Below are positions 1 to 11,717 of a DNA stretch of 57,908 nt, piece after piece. The DNA comes from Euzebyales bacterium (lineage in GTDB: Bacteria > Actinomycetota > Nitriliruptoria > Euzebyales > JAHELV01). Location: the NCBI GenBank assembly GCA_036374135.1, contig DASUUK010000010.1, forward strand, positions 1-57,908, read 5' to 3'. The position numbers and the translations under genes were made by a program. The notes under the pieces were generated by a model that was not told where the DNA came from, did no database searches, and saw only the letters and a list, made by a program, of their open reading frames with translations. Each line of letters starts with the position of its first letter. Within the stretch, counting starts at the first letter, position 1.

Positions 1-250
1 GGCCGTCCTGCAGGACCTCCCGTGGGATCTGGCGGGCCGCCTGGGGCAGCCGCACGGATATCCACTCGAGGTCACGTGCCACCGCGGCGAGGCCGATCAC
101 CAGCAGCAGCCCCACCCGCACCGGCGTGGTGATCGGTGCGAACAGCCCTGAAAGCAGCCACAGCGCGAACAGTGTGCACAGCGCACCACACCACGCGCCG
201 AACCCGAAGGTGGCGACGCTCAGTCGCCCGGTCCACGTCGTCCGCCACAC
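1..250 (-). CDS. Membrane protein of the Mau-like operon (3' end outside window)
   Basis: This reading frame runs off the left edge of the window. It opens just downstream of the stop of the 62-residue membrane gene, and the GTG at 250 is the first good start. The visible ~83 residues hold two hydrophobic segments (around FGFGAWCGALCTLFALWLL and VRVGLLLVIGLAAVA) followed by a charged stretch with RQIPREV. I do not recognise the family. Its codon use and tight spacing make it the sixth member of the operon that starts at 2896. The true start could instead be a non-ATG codon slightly upstream. Confidence 0.5.
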   Translation of the reverse strand, partial: MWRTTWTGRLSVATFGFGAWCGALCTLFALWLLSGLFAPITTPVRVGLLLVIGLAAVARDLEWISVRLPQAARQIPREVLQDG

Positions 251-283
251 GGGCGAACCCAGCGCATCAGCGCCGTTGAGGCT

Positions 284-472
284 TCAGGGTGAGGCGGCGA
301 GCGCGTACGCGGCGCTCGCCGCGGCGAGGAACCACAGCCACCCGGCCGCGCTCGTGACCGCCGCGATGACGGCGACGGTGGCGAGCACGGCCAGCACGCC
401 GTCGGGGCGGTGGCGCAGTACGCCACGCCGCCGTGGTGCGGTCGTGCCCGACTGGGACGTGTCCGTGGTCAC
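284..472 (-). CDS. Small membrane protein (62 aa) in Mau-like operon
   Basis: This 62-residue protein has a short basic N-terminus (about residues 12-24) and two closely spaced hydrophobic segments covering residues 27-60. Its GTG start overlaps the stop of the Cys-rich Tat protein in a GTGA arrangement, the mark of translational coupling. No catalytic motif is visible and I do not recognise a family. By position it is probably a membrane accessory of the Cys-rich exported protein. Confidence 0.6.
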   Translation of the reverse strand: MTTDTSQSGTTAPRRRGVLRHRPDGVLAVLATVAVIAAVTSAAGWLWFLAAASAAYALAASP

Positions 473-1062
473 AGGCAGCCGATCCGCGTGCGGCAGATCG
501 TGCGGAGCGCGCCCGCGTCACCGATCGTGTAGCCGTCGTGGCAGCGGTTGGTGCGCTTGCCGGTCGTGCCGTTGGACTTGCGGCAGTTGCACGCGCGCCA
601 GAACCACCCGTCCTTCGAGCGGTTGCCGCCGCCGGCGTAGCACTGGTTCGGGCGCAGTCGGTGGATGCCGGTGCGTTTGTGCCAGCCGTTGAAGTTGCAG
701 CAGCTGTAGCAGACCGTGCTGCAACAGCAGTCCTTGCAGTTCGCGTAGCCGATGCCGTTGCAGCCGTACCGCGCGATGTCGTAGCCGTCGGCCAGTGCCT
801 CACGCGCCGGGGGGAAGACCCCGAGGGCCGACATGCCGAGCGCCGTCGCGCCGACGAACGCGGTCCGCAGCATTCCGCGGCGCGAGACCCGCGGACGCCA
901 CGACGGCGAGCGCAACGTGGACGCGTCGGCGTTGGCGGGTCGGCGGCCGCCGATCGGCGCGATGGCGTCGAGATCCAGCTCGCACCCGGCGTCGTCGACC
1001 GTCCGTCCGGCGGCCTCGCCGTCTGCGGTGCGCGGAGCGATTCGGGTGTGGTCGTCGATCAC
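469..1062 (-). CDS. Tat-exported cysteine-rich protein (14 Cys in mature part)
   Basis: The 197-residue product has a long N-terminal leader ending in a twin-arginine signal (SRRGMLRTAFVGATALGMSA) and a likely cleavage site near VFPPAREALADG. The ~105-residue mature domain carries 14 cysteines, including CKDCCC, CYSCC and ACNC clusters, plus three tryptophans. That is enough for seven disulfides. The architecture recalls the small subunit of methylamine dehydrogenase (MauA), which is Tat-exported, has six disulfides and carries a Trp-derived cofactor. I cannot align the two convincingly, and no large subunit (MauB) or MauG is visible here. It lies directly downstream of MauE-like and MauD-like genes, overlapping the latter by GTGA, so it is the likely substrate of their oxidative folding. 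Its function is unknown. Confidence 0.75.
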   Translation of the reverse strand: MIDDHTRIAPRTADGEAAGRTVDDAGCELDLDAIAPIGGRRPANADASTLRSPSWRPRVSRRGMLRTAFVGATALGMSALGVFPPAREALADGYDIARYGCNGIGYANCKDCCCSTVCYSCCNFNGWHKRTGIHRLRPNQCYAGGGNRSKDGWFWRACNCRKSNGTTGKRTNRCHDGYTIGDAGALRTICRTRIGCL

Positions 1063-1592
1063 TGGGCCACCTCCGGGCGGGCGTGGTCGGGCAGGTCGAG
1101 GCCGGCGGCGGCGATCAGGGGCAGCAACTGCGACACCCCGCCCACCGGGGTCGCCGCGGCGACGCGACCGTCGGCGTCGAGGGCCACGCCGTACGGCAGG
1201 GCGGTCGCGCCGACCGCAGTGAAGACGTCGTCGGCACCGGCGACGACCGGTGCACCGACCTCGGCGGCCGTCGGGTCGGTCCCGTCGGCGTACAGCAGCG
1301 CGATGTGGTCACGCACGACACGGGACGACAGCGTGGTGCGGACGCCCGCGAGCAGGCCGGCGCAGGCCGAGCAGTCCGCGTCGAGAAGCAGCAGCAGCCG
1401 CACACGTGCGGTATCGATCCCGTGGATGGGGGGAACCACCGCGCCGATCCGTCCCTGCGGTGTCCGTCGGGCCGCGGCCGCCGGCAGATCGCGCTGGAGG
1501 GCGTGCACCTGCCGCACCAGCCCCGCCACGACCAGTCCCAGCAGCAGCAGGGCGACCCACGTCAGGATCAGCGCGCTAGCGGTGAACGACAT
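1059..1592 (-). CDS. MauD-like thioredoxin-fold protein
   Basis: This 177-residue protein has one N-terminal transmembrane helix (residues ~6-26) and an extracytoplasmic thioredoxin-like domain. The redox motif is CSAC (DADCSACAG, about residues 74-77), and an ALPYG loop further on fits the cis-proline position. MauD proteins supply or isomerise disulfides during maturation of the methylamine dehydrogenase small subunit. Here the gene overlaps the MauE-like gene by 17 bases and the Cys-rich Tat protein by 4, so all three should be made together. A general membrane thiol-disulfide oxidoreductase is the alternative reading. Confidence 0.8.
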   Translation of the reverse strand: MSFTASALILTWVALLLLGLVVAGLVRQVHALQRDLPAAAARRTPQGRIGAVVPPIHGIDTARVRLLLLLDADCSACAGLLAGVRTTLSSRVVRDHIALLYADGTDPTAAEVGAPVVAGADDVFTAVGATALPYGVALDADGRVAAATPVGGVSQLLPLIAAAGLDLPDHARPEVAQ

Positions 1593-2154
1593 GTGCGCCC
1601 TCCTCGATCGTCGCGTACGGGCGGTATGTCTCCAGCGCGGACGGTGCCGTCCACAGCAGGACCACGAACGTCGCAGCCGCCAGCCAGGTGACGGTCAGCT
1701 CGGGACCGGTGGCGCCCGTCAACGATGGCGCCGTCGTCGCGGCGACCAGGGCGAGCGCGGCGAGCACGCCGGCGCGCAGTGGCACCAGGCCGGTGACGTC
1801 CGCACCGGTGGGGGAGCACCCGCAGGGCACCCGCTCGTCGTCGGCCCGGCGCAGCAACACGATCGCGTACCCCGTGAACGCGACGTACAGCACGGTGACC
1901 ACGAGGTGCGCCAGCGTGGCCGCCGACGTCGGCAGCCGGCCGGCGACCGCGATGACCGCGCCGACGCCGGCACCCATCTCGGCGACCGGCAGCGCGAAGG
2001 CTGTGGGGCCGACCATGGTCTCCCCGAGGAGTGCCTGGCGCCGCAGGTCCGAGATCAGCACGCGCGGCGCGGCGAGGTGACCGACACCCGCCACGAGCAG
2101 CAGCAGCCCTGGCACGAGACCGGTCAGGAGCTGTCCCAGCGTCTGGTCCGGCAC
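1576..2154 (-). CDS. MauE/DoxX-like redox membrane protein
   Basis: The 192-residue protein has four or more hydrophobic helices and a conserved-looking VPCGCSP motif after the second helix pair, which matches the cysteine motif of the MauE family. MauE works with MauD in forming disulfides in an exported partner, in a role similar to DsbB or VKOR. It starts with GTG one base downstream of the preceding gene's TAG stop. Its partner is most likely the 14-Cys Tat protein two genes downstream. Confidence 0.8.
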   Translation of the reverse strand: MPDQTLGQLLTGLVPGLLLLVAGVGHLAAPRVLISDLRRQALLGETMVGPTAFALPVAEMGAGVGAVIAVAGRLPTSAATLAHLVVTVLYVAFTGYAIVLLRRADDERVPCGCSPTGADVTGLVPLRAGVLAALALVAATTAPSLTGATGPELTVTWLAAATFVVLLWTAPSALETYRPYATIEEGAHVVHR

Positions 2155-2155
2155 G

Positions 2156-2896
2156 CTAGCGCCCCGGTCGACCGTTGGCCCTGTCCGAGGCTGGCGTGCC
2201 CTCGGTGCACGCGACCTTCAGCCGGCCGAGGCCGCGCTGCAGCGACGGGCGGGTCGTGGCCTGGTCGGGTAGGAGCCGCGTCGCCGAGGAGCGGTTGGCG
2301 ATCGTGTAGACCGTCTGATGGGGATTGGACCTGTCGACGTACACCTCGCCACCGCGCGCGGGCGTCCCCGCCCAACGTGGGATCTGGCTGCGCACGTGCG
2401 GATGCATCGGCGCGACGTCGAGCAGCCCGAGGCCCGGCACGACTTTCGTCAGCTGCGCGGGTGCTTCCCACCCCAGCCCGTCCTGCGCCGGATGCAGTGT
2501 CAGACCATGCCGGCCCTCCTCGAGCTCGAGCATGGCCAGCAGGTCGATGACCGTGGCCGGCGCGGCATTGGGGTGGAAGGCGTACAACGACCACCGTCCG
2601 CCGATCCACACAACCGCGGTGTGCTGCTGATCGGGCGCGCCCTGGGCGGGTGCGGACCCGGCCAGGAGCCGCCCACCCGCGAACTTGTAGGTCAGGTCGA
2701 GCTCCAGCCCGGCGACCTCCTCTGCCGCCCAGCGGGCGAAGTCCCCGGTGCCGGTGACGAACTCCTGCCGGTCGTCGTCGACCAGTGCGATCGCGTGGCT
2801 CGTCGCCGGCCTGCCGAGCTCGAAGCCCGGCAGTGAGATGGACACCTGTCCACCAGTGGCAGTCCCGTGACGTACCACCTCGTCCCGCTCGACCAT
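2156..2896 (-). CDS. Hypothetical protein, first gene of Mau-like operon
   Basis: I do not recognise this ~246-residue protein. It has no signal peptide or membrane segment and is rich in beta-type stretches (VSISLPGFELG, HTAVVWIGGRWSLYAF, HQTVYTIANRS). I chose the ATG at 2896, preceded by a G-rich stretch. An in-frame TTG at 3064 would add 56 residues, but that extension has poor third-position GC and includes AT-richer codons, so it is probably the promoter region. It heads an operon in which every following gene is coupled by overlap or a one-base gap. In methylamine-dehydrogenase clusters this place belongs to the beta-propeller large subunit. I see no propeller repeats, so that role is not supported. 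Confidence 0.65.
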   Translation of the reverse strand: MVERDEVVRHGTATGGQVSISLPGFELGRPATSHAIALVDDDRQEFVTGTGDFARWAAEEVAGLELDLTYKFAGGRLLAGSAPAQGAPDQQHTAVVWIGGRWSLYAFHPNAAPATVIDLLAMLELEEGRHGLTLHPAQDGLGWEAPAQLTKVVPGLGLLDVAPMHPHVRSQIPRWAGTPARGGEVYVDRSNPHQTVYTIANRSSATRLLPDQATTRPSLQRGLGRLKVACTEGTPASDRANGRPGR

Positions 2897-3076
2897 CAGG
2901 TGCGCCCCCGCACGTTGCCGCGCTCGTCCGCTCGGACGCGAACAGATCGACGTCAGATTGGCAGCGAACACTACCGTCAGGCGCAGGTCACCGTCAACGA
3001 GGCTCGGGGCGTCCCACCCGGTCCGCGCGTCGATCGCGCGCTGGCCGCGTGACCGGTCGGCCAACTTCGTCGGGGC

Positions 3077-4357
3077 TCAGCGCAGGCAGGGATGAGGGTG
3101 GTCACGTAGCGCCAGGACGCGTGCTGCCGCCTCGTCCAGACGTCGCCGTCGCAGGCGGCCCCGACGGACCGCGTCGACCAGTCGGTCGCGCATGCGTCGG
3201 GCCTGTGTGCCGTCGGTGGCAAGGACAGCGTCCGCACCGGCGCGGATGGCCTGCTCGGCCGCGGCGGGGAACTTCCAGCGCCGGTGCACGGCGCCCATGC
3301 CCACCGAGTCGGTGATCGCGACGCCGTCGAACCCCATGTCGCGCAGCAGGCGGTACGCGGCCGGTGACATGCTGGCCGGCCTCCGCCGATCCAGGTGGCC
3401 GTACGTCACGTGGCTGAGCATCACGACCGGCACGTCGCCGGCGATCAGCCGCTCGAACGGTGAGAGGTGGCGGGTGCGCAACTGCTGCGGCGACGCCGTC
3501 GAGAGGACCTTCCGGCTGTGGGGGTCGATGCCCGCCGGGACGGCGCCATGGCCGGGGAAGTGCTTGGCTGTGGCCAGGATCCCGGCGTCGCGCAGGCCAC
3601 GTGCGAATGCCTGCGCATAGCGCCCCGCGACGTCCGGCATCGAGCCGAACGCACGGTCGCCGATCACGCCCGTCGCCGGGCCATCGTCGACGTCGGCCAG
3701 CGGCGCGAAGTCCCAGTCGACATCCAGATCCGCCAGCGACCGACCGAGCCGGCGCCCATCGGCGCGCACCTGGGCCGGTGTGAGGGTGGCGGCCATCGTC
3801 CGTGGACTCGACGAGGAGCCCAGCAGGGTGCGGAAGCTCGACACCCGCCCACGCTCCTCGTCGGTCGTGATCAGCGGTGCGGGCGCCGGCCCGGTCCGCA
3901 GCGCGCGGACCAGGGCGCCGACCTGGGTGGCCGATGTGACGTTGTAGCCGGTGAGGAACACCCCGCCGACGCCGAGCCGGGACAGTTCGGCGACCAGTGG
4001 GTCCGCCGGGTCGGTCACGTCGGGCATGCCCACGACCAGCACCAGCGCGGCCAGGCGACGCAGCGGCAGGCCGGCGCACGACGGTGGCAGCGTGACCGGA
4101 GGCCGGGCGGCGGTGCCGTCCGGGTCGGCGTCGCCGGACGCTACGTGATCACCCGCCGCCGCGTCGTCGTCCGGTCGGGTCACTTCGGTCTGCGCTCCGG
4201 CACCACCGTCGTCGACGGTGGCGGCGCCTCCGGCGCGGGGCGCGACCTGGCAGCCGACGCTGAGCATGACCGCGAGCAGCGCGGCAAGGATCAACAGCGG
4301 GGGATGGTGGCGGCGACGCACCGCACTACGGTACGCCGCGGCGACGGTGACGCACAC
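3077..4357 (-). CDS. Glycoside hydrolase family 3 beta-N-acetylhexosaminidase-like lipoprotein
   Basis: This 426-residue protein has a hydrophobic N-terminus ending in LSVGC, a plausible though imperfect lipobox, then a low-complexity Asp/Ala/Gly linker and a GH3 N-terminal barrel. Diagnostic motifs are KHFPGHG (265-271), the nearby DPHSRK, and the nucleophile segment ITDSVGMGA with Asp350. Single-domain GH3 enzymes of this length are usually NagZ-type beta-N-acetylglucosaminidases that remove GlcNAc from muropeptides or chitooligosaccharides. Export as a lipoprotein suggests action on the cell wall or external sugars. It is separated from the next minus-strand gene by about 180 bases. Confidence 0.85.
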   Translation of the reverse strand: MCVTVAAAYRSAVRRRHHPPLLILAALLAVMLSVGCQVAPRAGGAATVDDGGAGAQTEVTRPDDDAAAGDHVASGDADPDGTAARPPVTLPPSCAGLPLRRLAALVLVVGMPDVTDPADPLVAELSRLGVGGVFLTGYNVTSATQVGALVRALRTGPAPAPLITTDEERGRVSSFRTLLGSSSSPRTMAATLTPAQVRADGRRLGRSLADLDVDWDFAPLADVDDGPATGVIGDRAFGSMPDVAGRYAQAFARGLRDAGILATAKHFPGHGAVPAGIDPHSRKVLSTASPQQLRTRHLSPFERLIAGDVPVVMLSHVTYGHLDRRRPASMSPAAYRLLRDMGFDGVAITDSVGMGAVHRRWKFPAAAEQAIRAGADAVLATDGTQARRMRDRLVDAVRRGRLRRRRLDEAAARVLALRDHPHPCLR

Positions 4358-4397
4358 CGACCCACCGGCGGACGGCCGGCCACGAGTGTCGCCGCGG

Positions 4398-6026
4398 TCA
4401 TGCCAGGCGACGTGCGATCGCGGGGCGCAGCTCCGCCGGGCCGCTCGGCCGCGTCTGATGCGCCGTCTCGATGCGGACGTCGAGGGCGTCCGCGGCCGCC
4501 GTGACGGTGGCGACGTGGTTGTCGAACAGGGTCTCGCTCACGCGTTCCCAGTGCACGGGTGACGGACCCAGGCCTGCCAGGCGTGCCAAGGCGGCGGCGA
4601 CGAGCCGTCCCGGCGGGCCGACGCCGACGCGGTAGGCGCGCAGCAGCAGCGGCTCGACCGACTGGCGCATCGGCGACGCGACGACCTGATGGACGGGTGT
4701 CGTCGCGTTGGGCACGTCGAGCCGGGCGATGTAGCCGTGATGCACGTCGCCGGACAGCACCGTGACCGACATCGGGCCGTCGCGGCGCAGTGCGGCGTTG
4801 CCGATCAGGTTGACCATGCGGCGGAACCCCACACGGAACGCCGACCAGTGCTCCAGGTCGAACTCCTGACGCACGTCCTCGGCCCACCGGGCCACACGTC
4901 GTCCCCAGGCGCCGCCGACGAGTCGCTCGTTCCACCGCTCCAGGTCGTGCATGCTGCGCGGCATCAGCACGGGCAGGGACGTGGCGAGCAGCAGGTGCCG
5001 GCACTGCTCGGCCGCCTTGGCCTCCAGCCAGCGCCACTCGATGTCGTCGAGCATGTCCCGCTCGCCCTCGGTGAGCACGCGAGCGGCGCGGCTGTCGACG
5101 ACGATCAGGTGGTCATCGCCCAGCCAGCGCTCGAAGCTCCACCGGACGGTCTCCGGGTCGGCGTCGGCGTCCTCGGCGAACCGGTCGAGCAACGTGCCGG
5201 CGTCGTCGGACCGGCGGACCCGCTGGTAGAGGTCGTCGGCTGCCAGCGCGGTGGGGCTGAGGTTGCCGATGTGCTGGTAGATCCAGTAGGCGACCAACCC
5301 GCCGACGATGCGCTCGTGCCACCACCCGGTGGCGCGGATGTCGTGCAGCCAGCGCTCGGAGATGTTCCAGTCGTCGATGATGTCGTGGTCGTCGAAGATC
5401 ATCGCGACCGGAACGGTCGACAGCAGCCACCGCACCAACGGCGCCGACCAGCTCTCGCGGTACAGCTGCGTGTACTCGGTGAAGTCGGCGATCTCCTCCC
5501 ACGGCGGCTGGGTCGTGTCCCGGCGTTCGCGGATGAACGCGCGTGTCTGTGGTGACGCGTCGTCGGCGTACACCTGGTCGCCGAGCAGCAGGAGCAGATC
5601 GGGCCACTCGTCCTCGTCGGCGTCGATCATCCGGTGGGCGTACGCGGTCAGCGCGTCGGGACCGAGGCCACGCTCGTCCTCGTACCGCTCCAGGTTCCAC
5701 GGCGGCTCGAGCGGCGCCGCACCGCGGCACGACCCGAACGCGATCTGCGCGTCCCCGTGGCCGCCCGTGCGGATCACCGGGTCGGGCCGGTCGTAGTCGA
5801 CCGGCGGCCACACCCGGCGGCCGTCGAGCGCGACCTCGTAGGGGTAGGTGGTGCCCGGCTCGAGGCCGTCGATCTCGACCAGGGCGTAGTGGTGGTCATG
5901 GACGGAGAAGGTGGCGACCGTGCTGCCGAGCACCGTGACCTCGCACCGCTCGTCGGTCTCCACCCAGACGGTCGCGGATGTCTCATCGGCGAACCGCTGC
6001 AGGGGTCCGAGGACGAGTTCGGCCAT
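4398..6026 (-). CDS. PhoD-like metallophosphatase
   Basis: The 542-residue protein begins with a fibronectin-like N-terminal domain (LEPGTTYPYEV around residue 55) and continues with a PhoD-type metallophosphatase core. Metal-site motifs are FGSC (97-100), GDQVYADD (149-156), a DDHDIIDDW motif near residue 211 and LSGDVHHGYI near residue 430. PhoD enzymes hydrolyse phosphomono- or diesters with Fe/Ca or related metals. Unlike secreted PhoD it has no Tat signal at the ATG start, so it is predicted to be cytoplasmic. Specificity cannot be read from the sequence. Confidence 0.85.
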   Translation of the reverse strand: MAELVLGPLQRFADETSATVWVETDERCEVTVLGSTVATFSVHDHHYALVEIDGLEPGTTYPYEVALDGRRVWPPVDYDRPDPVIRTGGHGDAQIAFGSCRGAAPLEPPWNLERYEDERGLGPDALTAYAHRMIDADEDEWPDLLLLLGDQVYADDASPQTRAFIRERRDTTQPPWEEIADFTEYTQLYRESWSAPLVRWLLSTVPVAMIFDDHDIIDDWNISERWLHDIRATGWWHERIVGGLVAYWIYQHIGNLSPTALAADDLYQRVRRSDDAGTLLDRFAEDADADPETVRWSFERWLGDDHLIVVDSRAARVLTEGERDMLDDIEWRWLEAKAAEQCRHLLLATSLPVLMPRSMHDLERWNERLVGGAWGRRVARWAEDVRQEFDLEHWSAFRVGFRRMVNLIGNAALRRDGPMSVTVLSGDVHHGYIARLDVPNATTPVHQVVASPMRQSVEPLLLRAYRVGVGPPGRLVAAALARLAGLGPSPVHWERVSETLFDNHVATVTAAADALDVRIETAHQTRPSGPAELRPAIARRLA

Positions 6027-6099
6027 GCGCCCTCCCAGGTCGCGGGGGATTGTGGCGGGTCAAGCGTGCCACGCCGGCCGACCGACCGGCGCATCGTGC

Positions 6100-6131
6100 G
6101 ACGGAGCCGGGCCACAGGGCCCGGCTCCGTC
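6100..6131 (-). terminator. Hairpin terminator downstream of M28 remnant
   Basis: This is a perfect 14-bp inverted repeat (6100-6113 with 6118-6131) around an ACAG loop, between the 3' end of the broken M28 peptidase gene and the start of the PhoD-like gene. There is no U-tract, which is common for actinobacterial intrinsic terminators. It would end transcription coming from the right on the minus strand. Confidence 0.6.
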
Positions 6132-6149
6132 GTCGACTGGAGGGTGCCG

Positions 6150-7695
<1,546 letters not shown>

Positions 7696-7862
7696 CCGAG
7701 AGGGCGCGCGGTTTCGCTCCGCGGCGGCCGAGCACCGGCGACCGGCCTGCCGAGCGCCGGCGATTCGGCCTGCCGGCGCAACGGAACGGGATGCCCGTGT
7801 ACCGTGGACCGCAGTCGGCGTGAAGCGATGACGGTGGCGGCTGGCGTGCTCGACTGGATGCG

Positions 7863-7931
7863 GCGGGTCCGCACGGGGCGTGCGGACCCGCGTGACCTGG
7901 CGCGCGGACCGGTGGCGCGCCCGCCACCGGT
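7863..7931. promoter_or_regulatory. Two adjacent perfect inverted repeats between divergent genes
   Basis: The divergent gap between the YihY gene (starts 7695, leftward) and the alpha/beta hydrolase (starts 7993, rightward) contains two hairpin-forming repeats. The first has a 12-bp stem (7863-7874 with 7880-7891, five-base loop). The second has a 10-bp stem (7908-7917 with 7922-7931, four-base loop). Both are perfect. They may be operators or transcript-end structures. Their presence argues against extending the hydrolase gene upstream to the ATG at 7828. Nothing else is visible in the ~300-base gap. Confidence 0.55.
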
Positions 7932-7992
7932 GCGGTCGGCCGTGCACCAGACGCCGGTGCGCGCGCCCGGGCGGCTGCTGGCGATCCGCGTG

Positions 7993-8829
7993 ATGGCCCA
8001 GTTCGCCATCGCATCCATCGTCTTCGGCCTGGTGTTCCTCGTGCTCCCGCTGGGTGTGCGGGACGCCCTGATCTACTTCCCGTCGAAGACGGTGCCGCCT
8101 CCGGCCGAGGTCGGCCTGGCGGGTGCGGAGGACCTGACGGTGGTCACGCGCGACGGGCTGCGGCTGCGCGCGTGGTACGTGCCGGCTGCCGGAGAACCGG
8201 TGGGCGCTGTGCTTGTGCTGCACGGCAACGCCGGCCACCGGGCGCATCGCGCACCGCTCGCGGCCGCGCTGCGCGAACGCGGGCTCGCCACACTGCTGCT
8301 CGACTACCGCGGCTTCGGCGGCAACCCCGGTTCGCCGTCGCAGGACGGCCTGCTGGCCGACAGCGAGGCGGCCGCCGTCGCCCTCGAACGTCGCAGCGGC
8401 CTCGATCGCGCACGCATCGTCTACTTCGGGGAGTCGATCGGCACGGCGCCCGCGGCCTGGCTCGCCGCCCACCGCCCGCCGGCGGCCGTGGTCCTGCGCT
8501 CGCCGTTCCCGAGCCTGACCGACGTCGCGCGCCGTCGGTTCCCGTGGCTGCCGGTCGGGTGGCTGCTGCGTGACCACTACCCGCTCGCGTCGTGGATCGC
8601 CGGCTACGACGGTCCGTTGCTGGCGATCGCAGGCAGCAGGGACGATCTGATCCCCGTCCGGTACAGCCGACGGGCCGTCGACGCCGCAGGTGGCGAGGGC
8701 CGGCTGGTCGTGGTCGAGGGCGCCGGGCACAACGACCCGGCGCTGCTGGACGGAGACGAGATGCTGGAAGCGATCTCCGGGTTCCTCCGCGACGACGCCG
8801 GACTGGCTGTCCGGGACCCCGCATCGTGA
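7993..8829 (+). CDS. Membrane-anchored alpha/beta hydrolase (BEM46/YfhR-like)
   Basis: The 278-residue protein has one N-terminal membrane helix (residues ~3-20), then [12 protein letters not shown] and an alpha/beta hydrolase fold. Visible elements are the oxyanion motif VLHGNAGHR, the nucleophile elbow GESIGT, a late Asp in SRDDLIP and the catalytic His in GAGHND. This arrangement is typical of BEM46/YfhR-type hydrolases with unknown substrates. I chose the ATG at 7993, as membrane-anchored members start just before the helix and the upstream sequence forms strong hairpins. An in-frame ATG at 7828 is the alternative. Confidence 0.75.
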   Translation: MAQFAIASIVFGLVFLVLPLGVRDALIYFPSKTVPPPAEVGLAGAEDLTVVTRDGLRLRAWYVPAAGEPVGAVLVLHGNAGHRAHRAPLAAALRERGLATLLLDYRGFGGNPGSPSQDGLLADSEAAAVALERRSGLDRARIVYFGESIGTAPAAWLAAHRPPAAVVLRSPFPSLTDVARRRFPWLPVGWLLRDHYPLASWIAGYDGPLLAIAGSRDDLIPVRYSRRAVDAAGGEGRLVVVEGAGHNDPALLDGDEMLEAISGFLRDDAGLAVRDPAS

Positions 8830-8935
8830 GCGTCGCGTCCCACGGGACGCACGGCGCGCGGACTACTGGTGTCTCACGGATACCATCGCGGTCGCCGCCG
8901 TCGCGGCACACCACCTCGTCGACTGTGAGCCCCCC

Positions 8936-10792
<1,857 letters not shown>

Positions 10793-10834
10793 GCTGCCGA
10801 CGCTGGCGCGACGCGGTCGGAGGGAGGTCGGGGC

Positions 10835-11656
10835 ATGATCGGCGGTGTGCGCCACGCACAGGTCGTGGTGGCCGTCGCCGTGCTCATGTCGGCTGGGTGT
10901 ACGTCTGGAGCCGACGAGGCGTCGTCGGTCGCGACGGCGGCCTCGGACGTTGCGACGACCGCCGAACCGACGGTCGGTGCCCGCGCGGACGACGTCCTGA
11001 GCGAGGATGACACCCTGACCACCGACGGCGCCACGGAGCGCTCGACGGCGTCGGCCGCGCCGCGGCCGCCCCTCCCGGAACGCGATCTGCGCGGTGACGA
11101 TGCCGCCTGGTTCGCGCCGCGGACGTCGCTCATCGTGTTCGGGCTCGGTGGCGATCTGAACGTGCGCAAGCAGCCTGGTGTCGTCGCCCCGATCGTCGGC
11201 TACCTGCGCCCCGCCGACGAGATCGTCGCAACGGGCCGGGCCCGGCGCATCTTCGACGAGGTGTGGGTCGAGGTCAGACTGCCGCGCACCAAGAGGACCG
11301 GATGGGCCGACCGCCGCTTCCTCGGCGTGGTCGGGCGCGCCGAGAGCATCGGTTCGGAACTGCCGGCCGCCGAGCGGCCATGGGTTGGTCCCGATGTCCT
11401 GGATCTCGGTCTCCGGGTGCTCGACGCGCTCGGGCTGCGCCAACTCGGCGATCCCGTGATCTCGGAGACACCGGTCACGCGCAGGACGGTCGCGATCGCG
11501 TTCGATCTCCGCGAGGCCAGCGAGTCGCGACTCGGGTACCGCGTCCGTGTGGTCGCGACACCGGTCGAAGCGTCGGAGCGACAGGTCCAGCTCAGCCGCG
11601 TCGAGCGCACCTACGTCTGCGCGCGTGCCGTCACCCGCGACGGTCGCTGCCGCTGA
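10835..11656 (+). CDS. Lipoprotein with SH3b-like domain
   Basis: This 273-residue protein has a signal peptide with lipobox MSAGC (Cys22), a Ser/Thr/Ala-rich linker to about residue 90, and one bacterial SH3-like domain. The domain runs from LNVRKQPGVV through WVEVRLP to TGWADRRFLG. SH3b domains commonly bind cell-wall peptides. The C-terminal ~90 residues are not recognised and end in a pair of cysteines (YVCARAVTRDGRC). The start is supported by GGAGGGAGGTCGGGGC just before the ATG. A hairpin lies between its stop and the convergent kinase gene. Confidence 0.8.
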   Translation: MIGGVRHAQVVVAVAVLMSAGCTSGADEASSVATAASDVATTAEPTVGARADDVLSEDDTLTTDGATERSTASAAPRPPLPERDLRGDDAAWFAPRTSLIVFGLGGDLNVRKQPGVVAPIVGYLRPADEIVATGRARRIFDEVWVEVRLPRTKRTGWADRRFLGVVGRAESIGSELPAAERPWVGPDVLDLGLRVLDALGLRQLGDPVISETPVTRRTVAIAFDLREASESRLGYRVRVVATPVEASERQVQLSRVERTYVCARAVTRDGRCR

Positions 11657-11671
11657 CGTTCGGCGGAGCGG

Positions 11672-11705
11672 CCGGGTGCTGCGACGTCGTGCCAGCAGCA
11701 CCTGG
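11672..11705. terminator. Hairpin between convergent genes
   Basis: An 11-bp stem with one G-T mismatch (11672-11682 with 11695-11705, 12-base loop) lies in the 61-base gap between the convergent SH3b lipoprotein and FGGY-kinase genes. It is placed to terminate transcription from both sides. Confidence 0.5.
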
Positions 11706-11717
11706 CCGGATCGCGGG

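Noticed and set aside
469-1062. Calling the Cys-rich Tat protein a methylamine dehydrogenase light chain
   Set aside because: The Cys spacing does not align convincingly with MauA, and no MauB or MauG is nearby, so I kept it as an unknown.
433-2550. Long open frame on the plus strand
   Set aside because: It is antisense to the Mau-like operon, has a random-looking Arg/Pro/Ala-rich translation and no motif. Long open antisense frames are expected at this GC content.
2897-3064. 56-residue N-terminal extension of the first Mau-like operon gene from TTG
   Set aside because: Third-position GC drops and the sequence looks like a promoter region; the ATG at 2896 is a better start.
7696-8730. N-terminal extension of the YihY frame and antisense frame over the hydrolase
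   Set aside because: The upstream ~345 codons lie opposite the alpha/beta hydrolase and have no membrane or domain character. Only the part from 7695 leftward matches YihY.
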